From Tenacibaculum sp. MAR_2009_124 (GTDB lineage Bacteria; Bacteroidota; Bacteroidia; Flavobacteriales; Flavobacteriaceae), in contig NZ_FNSF01000001.1 of NCBI RefSeq assembly GCF_900105455.1, positions 563,001 to 627,000 of the forward strand: 64,000 nt of DNA. The letters run 5' to 3'. The translations under genes and the position numbers were made by a program. Position 1 is the first letter of the stretch, and the number at the start of each line of letters is the position of its first letter. The notes beneath the pieces are model-generated. The model had not been told where the DNA came from, ran no database searches, and saw nothing but the letters and a program-made list of their open reading frames with translations. Below, one piece after another: positions 57,077-64,000 of the stretch.

Positions 57077-57107
57077 AAAAAGCTCATAGATTATCTATGA
57101 GCTTTTT
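57077..57107. terminator. Bidirectional terminator between GNAT and DUF2911 genes
   Basis: A perfect 14-bp stem AAAAAGCTCATAGA/TCTATGAGCTTTTT, loop TTA, between convergent genes. Confidence 0.9.
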
Positions 57108-57129
57108 ATAAAATCAATTTCCTGAGTAA

Positions 57130-57975
57130 TTATTTTGTTTTAGCTAAGAACTCTTTGTTCATCTTAACATAATCGGCATTTCCAGCTTTTTCAGCTCCTG
57201 CTAAAGACGCGTTGGCAGCTTGAATAGCTCCTTTTTTGTCACCAGCTTTAGCTAAGATTAATGATTGCTGACGTAAATACCAAAAACGTGGTTTATCCTT
57301 GGTAATTTCAACAGCTTTGTTAATCCATCCTTTTGCTTTTTGAATATCTTTACCTGATTGTAAATAATAAACAGCTGAAGAATAGTAGTCATTAGCTGAA
57401 GGTCCATTCATTACTTTGTTAATACTTGCTTCAACACCTTTGTCTGTAGGAGTCGTGAATTTAACGCCCACGTAAGCATTCTCCCATAAAATACCTAAGA
57501 CAGCAGAATTATTGGTAATATCATCGAAAGAAATGGTAAATGTTTCAATTTTCATAGGCATAGCTTGAACTTTAACTGTTGTTGTTAAAGCAACTTTGCT
57601 AGCATTCCATTCTCTTGGTGTTCCCCAGTTATTAGTATCTGAGTAAAAAATCACCTCCCAAGAACTTTGACTTGGTTTTGTGAAAATAGCATACGTTCCT
57701 TTTTTTAATTCTTTTCCATCAATGGTAACATCATCACTAAATGTAACTTTAGTATTTGCATTGGCACCTGTTCTCCATAATTTTCCATAAGGAACAAGGT
57801 CACCAAAAATAGTTCTACCTTTTACCCCTGGTCGAGAGTATTCCACGGTAACGTCAGTTAATCCTACGGCTTGTTCTACTTTAGAAGATGGGCTAGAAGC
57901 AGGAGTTTTAACTTGTGCATTTGAACTTGTTGCTATTACAGCAACAAACATGGTTAAAAGAAGTTTTTTCATCAT
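57130..57975 (-). CDS. DUF2911 domain secreted protein
   Basis: 281 residues with a Sec signal peptide ending SNAQ. Residues about 25-170 form a DUF2911 domain (VTVEYSRPGVKGRTIFGDLVPYG in parts, WRTGANANT, GTYAIFTKP, NWGTPREWN). Residues 190-280 are helical repeats of TPR kind (SAVYYLQSGKDIQKAKGWINKA). It is probably periplasmic. The function of the domain is unknown. Either of two adjacent Met codons may be the start. Confidence 0.85.
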   Translation of the reverse strand: MMKKLLLTMFVAVIATSSNAQVKTPASSPSSKVEQAVGLTDVTVEYSRPGVKGRTIFGDLVPYGKLWRTGANANTKVTFSDDVTIDGKELKKGTYAIFTKPSQSSWEVIFYSDTNNWGTPREWNASKVALTTTVKVQAMPMKIETFTISFDDITNNSAVLGILWENAYVGVKFTTPTDKGVEASINKVMNGPSANDYYSSAVYYLQSGKDIQKAKGWINKAVEITKDKPRFWYLRQQSLILAKAGDKKGAIQAANASLAGAEKAGNADYVKMNKEFLAKTK

Positions 57976-58104
57976 TAGACGGCTTTGTTTTTAATTAGTT
58001 TGATAAAATTACGATGAAAAAAGGCTATTAATGTTAACAAAAACTTAAAATAAGGAAGGTTATCTTTACCAATTCAAAAATTAACAATACTTAAATTTAA
58101 ACGA

Positions 58105-58770
58105 GTGAAAAAATACATTTCTGAAGTAATAGGAACATTTTCTTTAATATTTTGTGGAACAGGAGCAATGACTGTTAATGAAGTTACCAGTGGAGCGGAT
58201 TTAACTCATATTGGTGTTGCCATAACTTGGGGATTGATCGTAATGGCAATGATTTATGCATTTGGTGAAATTTCTGGTGCTCATTTCAATCCAGCTGTAA
58301 CCGTAGCTTTTGCATTTGCAAAGAAGTTTGAGTGGAAGGAAGTTCCCAAATACATTATAGCACAATTAATAGGAGCTATTTTGGCAAGTGTTATGTTATG
58401 GATATTATTTCCCGAAAGTGAGTATTATGGAGCCACTATTCCGATATTGGAACCATGGCGCGCTTTTATTTTAGAATTGTTACTTACTTTTTTTTTAATG
58501 CTAACAATTATCAATGTATCTACGGGAAGCAAAGAAATAGGAGTTATGGCAGGAATCGCTATTGGAGGTGTTGTTTTATTAGAAGCGATGTTTGCAGGAC
58601 CTATGACTAAGGCATCAATGAATCCTGCAAGATCAATTGCACCAGCATTGGTTTCTGGTCATTTTGAACATTTATGGTTGTATATAACTGCACCTATTTT
58701 AGGAGCGTTGTTAGCCGTTTTATCTTGTAAATGGGTAAAAGATGATCAGTGTTGTGATTCTGGATGTTAG
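58105..58770 (+). CDS. MIP-family channel (aquaporin)
   Basis: 221 residues with six membrane segments and two half helices bearing the NPA motifs HFNPAVTV (about 62) and SMNPARSI (about 172). The Arg after the second NPA is present. The start codon is GTG and there is no plausible ATG. The C-terminus ends DDQCCDSGC, a Cys cluster unusual for plain water channels. It conducts water or small neutral solutes. The gene stands alone and is followed by a terminator. Confidence 0.9.
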   Translation: MKKYISEVIGTFSLIFCGTGAMTVNEVTSGADLTHIGVAITWGLIVMAMIYAFGEISGAHFNPAVTVAFAFAKKFEWKEVPKYIIAQLIGAILASVMLWILFPESEYYGATIPILEPWRAFILELLLTFFLMLTIINVSTGSKEIGVMAGIAIGGVVLLEAMFAGPMTKASMNPARSIAPALVSGHFEHLWLYITAPILGALLAVLSCKWVKDDQCCDSGC

Positions 58771-58791
58771 CTATAAGATGAATTCAATATA

Positions 58792-58834
58792 AAACAAAAG
58801 CCTTATGATTTTTTTCAAGAGGCTTTTGTTTTTT
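58792..58834. terminator. Terminator between aquaporin and gldG
   Basis: ACAAAAGCC/GGCTTTTGT with further pairing TT-TGA/TCA-GA and T-runs; it lies between convergent genes. Confidence 0.8.
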
Positions 58835-58854
58835 TGTTATGACATCAAAAGGTA

Positions 58855-60498
58855 TTAATTTGAATATTTCTTTTTTCTTAAATGATTAAAACCGAAGCCA
58901 AATACACCTAATAAAATTAAAGGTAGAGCTATATTTAGTATCTGCCAATACCTTTTTTCAGCATAGGCCTTTTGTTTATCTAATAAGTTTATCTGAAGTG
59001 TTTTGTTTCTAAGTGAAATTAATCCAGTATCATCAAGTAAATAATCCACAGCGTTTAGTAGAAATTCTTTGTTACCATAAGAGTCCCCCGTCCATTTGTC
59101 TCTTGCTAAGTCGTAAGGCTTTCCTTTTAAAATCTGATTTTTAGCAACGTCACCATCTGACATTATAATCATTTTATTACTTAAACTCTGTTCTGAAAAA
59201 TGGCCAACATTAAATGGTTTTGTTCTGTTTTTATAGGCAGAAGGAAATGTACCTTCAAGCAGCACAGCAAAAAGTTGAGCACCCGAAGTATATTCTTCTT
59301 GTTTAGGTTCTTTGGCAATACTACTCAATTCAACAATGGCAGGTGTTCCTGTTTTTTTTGTAAGTTCAGATGAAACAAGTAATGGTGTTTTTTTGATAGC
59401 TCCTTTTAAAATATCAATTTGTGTTGTAAACTCAAATCGGACAGGAGGTATGTTTTTGGTTATAGGATGATTCGGGTTTCCTTTCACCAATGGGTTATAA
59501 AACCAATTTAAATGTTGAAATTGAGCTTGGTTTCCTATATTACCAGTAGCCAGAGGAATTTTGGCACTGTATAAATCCTGTACTAATTTATTATTGATTC
59601 TAACTTGATAGCTAAATAATAAATCGGTTAAATTTAAATCTCTTGGAAAAGCCATCATTTTACCTTCGTTATAAAGGCTATCGGTGTCAGAAAAATTGGT
59701 GTCGACCATCCAAATGGTTTTTCCTCCATTTGTGATATACTGATCTAGAACAAGTTTTTCTTCTTCAGAAAAACGTTCTGTAGGTTTCGCTATAAAAGTA
59801 AGGTCATACTTTTTTAGGTTTTCTAAAGTTTTTTGAGGATTCTTTTGAACACTATCCAAAGTAAACTTAGCTAAACGATACTTATTTTTAATCGCTGTTA
59901 AAAAGCTATATAAATGAATATCCTCTAACTCTCCATTTCCAGAAAGAACTGCAATTGAAGGCTTTTTAGATTTTAAGATAGACGAAATACCATTGGCAAA
60001 AGAAAATTCCAATTTTTCAATGGCATTTTGAAGCTGGTCTTCTTGAGTTTTAAATGCGGTATCAGGCAGAAGAGATACCAATTCATTTTTATCTTGATAT
60101 AAAATTTCGGCCCATGGGAAAATTATAGCCTCGGAAAGCTTGCCATCTTCTTCCACAGTTAACTGACTTGGAAGCATTCCTTTTTTTATTAATTTTTCTC
60201 TTTTATCATCTGGATTGATAAAACGAATATAAATATTGCTATTAATGGCTTTTAGTTCATTTAAAAACTGACGTGTTTCAGATTGTAAACGCTTAAATTC
60301 CGAAGGGAATTCACCTTCTAAATATACATTTATAACCAAGGACTCATCCATGTTTTTGAGTAACTTAGAGGTAATTTTAGATAGGGTATAACGTTTATCG
60401 GCGGTAACATCAAACCGTTTGTATATTCTATTACTTACTAAGTTTAAAATAAGTAATCCAGCAAGTACTAAAACACTATTTTTAACTTTTTTACTCAT
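58855..60498 (-). CDS. gldG: Gliding motility ABC transporter auxiliary component GldG
   Basis: 547 residues. An N-terminal membrane helix (VLVLAGLLILNLVSNRIY) is followed by FDVTADKRYTLSKIT, the family start, a large periplasmic ABC_transp_aux-type domain (FINPDDKREKLIKKG, TFIAKPTERFSEEEKLVLDQYI in parts, WMVDTNFSDTDSL) and a C-terminal membrane helix (NIALPLILLGVFGFGF). With GldA and GldF it forms an ABC transporter needed for gliding in Flavobacterium johnsoniae. Overlaps gldF by 8 bases. Confidence 0.93.
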   Translation of the reverse strand: MSKKVKNSVLVLAGLLILNLVSNRIYKRFDVTADKRYTLSKITSKLLKNMDESLVINVYLEGEFPSEFKRLQSETRQFLNELKAINSNIYIRFINPDDKREKLIKKGMLPSQLTVEEDGKLSEAIIFPWAEILYQDKNELVSLLPDTAFKTQEDQLQNAIEKLEFSFANGISSILKSKKPSIAVLSGNGELEDIHLYSFLTAIKNKYRLAKFTLDSVQKNPQKTLENLKKYDLTFIAKPTERFSEEEKLVLDQYITNGGKTIWMVDTNFSDTDSLYNEGKMMAFPRDLNLTDLLFSYQVRINNKLVQDLYSAKIPLATGNIGNQAQFQHLNWFYNPLVKGNPNHPITKNIPPVRFEFTTQIDILKGAIKKTPLLVSSELTKKTGTPAIVELSSIAKEPKQEEYTSGAQLFAVLLEGTFPSAYKNRTKPFNVGHFSEQSLSNKMIIMSDGDVAKNQILKGKPYDLARDKWTGDSYGNKEFLLNAVDYLLDDTGLISLRNKTLQINLLDKQKAYAEKRYWQILNIALPLILLGVFGFGFNHLRKKKYSN

Positions 60499-61210
60499 TT
60501 TTTAATTGTTGTTTAGTAATAAATAAAAAGAAGAAAGTAATACTCACAAAATAGATAATGTCTCGTGTATCTATAACGCCCCTGCTTATACTTTTATAAT
60601 GTTCGATAATTCCAAATTGTTGAATCAAAAAACCATTGTCTCCAGTAGTATCGCCAATAACATCAAGTCCAACAAACATGAGAAAAGAAATAAATACTGC
60701 AAGAATAAAAGCAACAATTTGGTTATTTGAGAGTGTTGAGGTATACAAGCCAATAGAGGTATAGGTTGCTGCTAAAAAAATGAGCCCTAAATAAGAACCT
60801 AGTATGCTTCCTGTATCCAAGTTTCCTAAAGGATCGCCCAAATTATATACACTATAAACGTAGGTTAATGTAGGTAAAATTGCTAAAAGAACTAATAGGA
60901 GGGCGGAAATAAACTTACCCAGTACTATTTGCCAATCAGTTAAAGGTTTTGTTTTTAAAATTTCAATGGTACCAGTGGTATATTCATCAGCAAAACTTTT
61001 CATTGTAATTGCTGGAATGAGAAACAAAAATAACCAAGGTGCTAAATAGAAGTAATTATTTAAATCAGCGAAACCTGCATTTAAAATGTTTAAGTCATCT
61101 TTTAAAACCCACAAAAATAAACCATTAATGAGTAAAAATACTCCGATGACCAAATAGGCTATCGGTGAAGCAAAAAATGAGTTGAATTCTTTTTTTAAAA
61201 TTGAAAACAT
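60491..61210 (-). CDS. gldF: Gliding motility ABC transporter permease GldF
   Basis: 239 residues, an ABC-2 type permease with six membrane segments. Signatures are KEFNSFFASPIAYLVIGVFL in parts, LIPAITMKSFADEYTTGTIE (the conserved cytoplasmic loop), LLKTKPLTDWQIVLGKF and the SRGVIDTRDIIYF end. It pairs with GldG and the ATPase GldA, which is not in the window. It follows the GNAT gene by 6 bases, so all are in one unit. Confidence 0.93.
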   Translation of the reverse strand: MFSILKKEFNSFFASPIAYLVIGVFLLINGLFLWVLKDDLNILNAGFADLNNYFYLAPWLFLFLIPAITMKSFADEYTTGTIEILKTKPLTDWQIVLGKFISALLLVLLAILPTLTYVYSVYNLGDPLGNLDTGSILGSYLGLIFLAATYTSIGLYTSTLSNNQIVAFILAVFISFLMFVGLDVIGDTTGDNGFLIQQFGIIEHYKSISRGVIDTRDIIYFVSITFFFLFITKQQLKNE

Positions 61211-61216
61211 AGATGT

Positions 61217-61750
61217 TTATTGATATTCATTTTTTATCAGTCCAAAAATAATATTATTCTCAAAGTGAAAATCTATTTTGTCTTTCTTTAACTGAAATTT
61301 ATGTCTCTTTAATAGTTTTATTGAACTTTCGTTTTCTCCATGGGTATATGCTTCTATTTCCATTAGTTGAAGCTTAGTGAAACCAAACCACAATACCTTT
61401 TTAAGAGCTTCACTCATGAATCCTAAGCCATGAAAGTCTGGATGTAACTCATATCCAATTTCAGCGTAGGTATTATTCTTGTTAAAATGACGTAGTCCAA
61501 TAGAACCAATTACTTTATGTTCATATTCCAAAACCCAATAAATTCCTTTTTTACTATTGACTAGTTCATGAATATCTAAAATAAAACTTTCAACGTCTTG
61601 GGTGTTTTTAGGAATATTTCTCGTGGTAAATTTATTCACCAAATCATTTGATCTTAGTTCAAATAATTCAACCTTGTCTTTCAGTAATACTTCTCTTAAC
61701 AATAATCGAGCAGTTTTTAATTCAGGAAAGGTGGTAAATAGATTGTTCAT
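61217..61750 (-). CDS. GNAT acetyltransferase, RimJ/RimL-like
   Basis: 177 residues of the Acetyltransf_3 kind. ELKTARLLLREVLLKD at the start, GSIGLRHFNKNNTYAEIGYELHP in the middle and FHGLGFMSEALKKVLWFGF as the acetyl-CoA loop, all typical for RimJ/RimL-like enzymes that acetylate protein N-termini or antibiotics. Substrate is not predictable. It lies 6 bases before gldF. Confidence 0.88.
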   Translation of the reverse strand: MNNLFTTFPELKTARLLLREVLLKDKVELFELRSNDLVNKFTTRNIPKNTQDVESFILDIHELVNSKKGIYWVLEYEHKVIGSIGLRHFNKNNTYAEIGYELHPDFHGLGFMSEALKKVLWFGFTKLQLMEIEAYTHGENESSIKLLKRHKFQLKKDKIDFHFENNIIFGLIKNEYQ

Positions 61751-61793
61751 TGATTAATTAAAAAAGAATAAGTTGTTTTAAAGTAAATACGAA

Positions 61794-62090
61794 TTAGGAG
61801 AGCGTTGCTAATTTGTCAAGACTCCAGGCCATTGGTTTATCGTTAAACAATACTTTTGTCTTTTTCCAAATACCTTTAAACAATTCAGAGTTCCTGTATA
61901 CTTCCAAATCTTTTTCAGAATCCCAGTAGCTATAAGTAAAAAAAACATTTGCATTTGTTTTGTCTCTATATAATTCTAATAAACGGCAACCAGAGAAATT
62001 TCGTATACGTTCCTTGTTTTTTTCAAAGTTACCTAAAAACTCTTCAATTTTTTCAGGATGAAAACTCAATTTTACAATTCTAACAAACAT
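61794..62090 (-). CDS. Antibiotic biosynthesis monooxygenase (ABM) domain protein
   Basis: 98 residues, a single ABM dimeric ferredoxin-like fold: MFVRIVKLSFHPEKIEEFL, SGCRLLELYRDKTNANVFF in parts, YSYWDSEKDLEVYRNSELF. The family contains small heme-degrading or quinone monooxygenases, but many members have no known reaction. It lies 5 bases downstream of the SAM hydrolase. Confidence 0.85.
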   Translation of the reverse strand: MFVRIVKLSFHPEKIEEFLGNFEKNKERIRNFSGCRLLELYRDKTNANVFFTYSYWDSEKDLEVYRNSELFKGIWKKTKVLFNDKPMAWSLDKLATLS

Positions 62091-62095
62091 ACTTA

Positions 62096-62959
62096 TTAAT
62101 TTACAGGAATAAACTCAGGTTTAACAATATCTTCAAATTCAATAATAATGGTGTCTCTATATTTTAAACCTAGTAGGGTAGAAGCTCCACCCACGGTTTC
62201 CAAGTTACTTTTATAAATCGCAATTTCTAAGAAACCGGCTGAGTTAAAAATGGCTAATTTTTCGCCGTCATATTGTCGCTTTTCTTCGGGTATATTATAA
62301 TCTACAATACCATTGTAACTTTTAAAAACCTCGGTAAATTTGTAACGACCAGCCGTTATGGTAAAACTTCTGCCTTTTCCAATTGATGTAAAAAGCTTCT
62401 GGTTAATATTCGTAATAATATTACCGTAGTTGTCAATATAAATAACTCCTCCTTTTATAATGGTTTTCGCTTGATTTGTTTTCGGTTGAATTTCAACAAG
62501 TGTTTTCAATTCCTGAATTTCCTTTCCGATTACATTTAAACTACCACCACGAGCAATATGTGAGGCCGCTTTTACAAAAACATCCAATACGGGGAAACTC
62601 GAATTTATGTGATTATGAATATTAATTTCAACAATTTTTGTTGGATTTACTTCTGAAGCAATCATAGAAATTAATCCATTATCTGGACAAATAAAATATT
62701 GATTATCTAACTCAATGGCTAAATGTTTATTTTCCTTACTTAATTCCGAATCCACACCCACAATATGAATGGTGCCTTCGGGAAAACTTTTATAAGCATT
62801 TCGTAAAATATATGCCGTTTCAGTTATGTTAAACGGAGATATTTGATGTGTAATATCAATGACGTTTGCATCAGGTAATTCCGAAAAAATAGCTCCCTTT
62901 ACTGCACCTACGAAGTGATCTTTAATTCCAAAATCAGTGGTTAAAGTTATGATGGGCAT
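62096..62959 (-). CDS. SAM hydroxide adenosyltransferase (SAM hydrolase)
   Basis: 287 residues of the chlorinase/fluorinase (DUF62) superfamily. The N-terminal domain has LTTDFGIKDHFVGAVKG with the key Asp, NVIDITHQISPFN and VGVDSELS; the substrate loop is FICPDNGLISM; the C-terminal domain carries IDNYGNIITNI. Members without a halide pocket hydrolyse SAM to adenosine and methionine, the expected activity here. It is the first gene of the leftward unit ending in gldG. Confidence 0.9.
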   Translation of the reverse strand: MPIITLTTDFGIKDHFVGAVKGAIFSELPDANVIDITHQISPFNITETAYILRNAYKSFPEGTIHIVGVDSELSKENKHLAIELDNQYFICPDNGLISMIASEVNPTKIVEINIHNHINSSFPVLDVFVKAASHIARGGSLNVIGKEIQELKTLVEIQPKTNQAKTIIKGGVIYIDNYGNIITNINQKLFTSIGKGRSFTITAGRYKFTEVFKSYNGIVDYNIPEEKRQYDGEKLAIFNSAGFLEIAIYKSNLETVGGASTLLGLKYRDTIIIEFEDIVKPEFIPVN

Positions 62960-63078
62960 TTAATTAGGTGCTTGTTAATTATTTTGTGAAAAATTATGTT
63001 GAAATTTAGAACAAAACTACGCAATTCATTAAAAATAATCGTTACATTTAGGAAGAATAATATTAAAACTTATCACAT

Positions 63079-64000
63079 TTGAACGAACGCATTATTGAAT
63101 TAACGGAAATCAATCCAAATGATTTTTTTGGTGCTCAAAACAGTACTATTGCTCAATTAAAAACGTACTTTCCAAAAATAAAAATTGTTGCCAGAGGAAA
63201 TAAACTTAGAATTTACGGAGAAGCTGAAATACTAGATGAATTTGAAAAGCGGTTAAACATGCTTATTAAGTATTTTAATCGTTATAATCGATTGGATGAG
63301 AATAGTATTGATAGAATTTTAACTTCTACAGGAAAGGAAGAAGAAATAAGAAAGTCGGGGAATAATAATGATGTTCTTGTTCATGGTGTAAGTGGAAAAT
63401 TGATAAAACCAGAAACAGAAAACCAGCGAAAAATGGTTTCGTTGATGGGGCAAAATGATATGTTGTTTGCAGTTGGACCAGCGGGTACAGGAAAAACCTA
63501 TACTGCTGTTGCCTTGGCGGTAAAGGCACTGAAGGAAAAAGAGGTGCGAAGAATTATTTTAACAAGACCTGCTGTTGAATCTGGTGAAAATTTAGGTTTT
63601 TTACCAGGAGACTTAAAGGAAAAGCTTGATCCGTATATGCAGCCTTTGTACGATGCCTTAAGAGATATGATTGCTCATGAAAAGTTACAGGCATATATTG
63701 AAAATGGAACTATCCAAATAGCCCCATTGGCTTTTATGAGAGGACGTACTTTGGATAATGCTTTTGTAATTTTAGATGAGGCTCAAAATACTACTCATGC
63801 GCAAATGAAAATGTTTTTAACGCGTATGGGAAGGCACGCAAAGTTTATTATTACAGGAGATCCAGGTCAGATAGATTTACCTAGAAAACAAGTTTCAGGA
63901 CTAAAGGAATCGTTACTTGCTTTAAAAGATATTGAAGGAATTGGTCAGGTGTATTTAGATGATAAAGATGTAATTCGTCATCGATTAGTTAGAAGAATAA
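63079..64000 (+). CDS. phoH: PhoH family protein, 5' part
   Basis: About 307 codons visible, running off the window end. The start is TTG (no ATG fits), giving NERIIELTEINPNDFFGAQ, the usual PhoH N-terminus. A KH-like region follows (IKIVARGNKLRIYGE), then the ATPase with Walker A GPAGTGKTYTA (about residue 137), LTRPAVESGENLGFLPGD and Walker B FVILDEAQNTT. The family comprises ATPases probably acting on RNA (PhoH/YbeZ with YbeY in ribosome maturation). It is read divergently from the SAM hydrolase. Confidence 0.95.
   Translation, partial: MNERIIELTEINPNDFFGAQNSTIAQLKTYFPKIKIVARGNKLRIYGEAEILDEFEKRLNMLIKYFNRYNRLDENSIDRILTSTGKEEEIRKSGNNNDVLVHGVSGKLIKPETENQRKMVSLMGQNDMLFAVGPAGTGKTYTAVALAVKALKEKEVRRIILTRPAVESGENLGFLPGDLKEKLDPYMQPLYDALRDMIAHEKLQAYIENGTIQIAPLAFMRGRTLDNAFVILDEAQNTTHAQMKMFLTRMGRHAKFIITGDPGQIDLPRKQVSGLKESLLALKDIEGIGQVYLDDKDVIRHRLVRRI

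Overview
The window is AT-rich DNA from a member of the Bacteroidota, most likely a marine Flavobacteriaceae of the Tenacibaculum/Polaribacter kind. The evidence is gliding genes gldF and gldG, a SprB-repeat adhesin with a type IX secretion (T9SS) C-terminal sorting signal, a Bacteroidota-type TTTG-N19-TAnnTTTG promoter in front of rpmH and pyrG, the absence of Shine-Dalgarno sequences, and many flavobacterial families (DUF1015, DUF2911, short CarB). The species call is inference.

Layout. 1-5.8 kb: 3' part of a giant SprB-like surface protein. 5.9-10.3 kb: rRNA m5C methyltransferase, SH3-domain protein, RecG. 10.3-11.9 kb: an insertion sequence with a DDE transposase. 11.9-13.5 kb: AlkC-type DNA glycosylase and a UPF0303/HbpS-like protein. 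13.5-14.76 kb: a gene-free stretch with four hairpins that all look like minus-strand terminators. 14.8-28.2 kb: a glycan locus of two divergent units, GH20 - cutC - GH2 beta-mannosidase - TonB-dependent receptor to the left and GH92 - glycosylasparaginase - MFS sugar transporter to the right. Together they read as a pathway trimming N-glycans down to GlcNAc-Asn and importing the sugar. 28.2-33.5 kb: an accessory island with a frameshifted RHS toxin tail, a candidate immunity protein, two XRE regulators (one truncated), a REP-associated tyrosine transposase (RAYT) and a lipoprotein. These are separated by copies of a composite REP/terminator repeat, the most unusual structure here. 33.5-37.1 kb: a secreted protein, an alpha/beta hydrolase and an M20 amidohydrolase.

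37.2-44.2 kb is housekeeping: yidC, pyrG, rpmH (53 codons) and carB, which lacks the allosteric domain. 44.5-52.5 kb: a secreted TIG-domain protein, then a leftward cluster of acyl-CoA reductase, serC, a serA-like dehydrogenase, DUF1015, a YggS-like PLP protein and a DnaQ/GIY-YIG fusion, with a ferredoxin reading away from it. 52.7-58.8 kb: lipoprotein, a 34-residue membrane peptide in front of a sodium:solute symporter, a secreted coiled-coil protein, GNAT, DUF2911 and aquaporin. 58.9-64 kb: a leftward unit of SAM hydrolase, ABM monooxygenase, GNAT, gldF and gldG, and the 5' part of phoH running off the window.

No tRNA, rRNA or CRISPR array was seen. Function calls come from reading protein motifs, not database searches.
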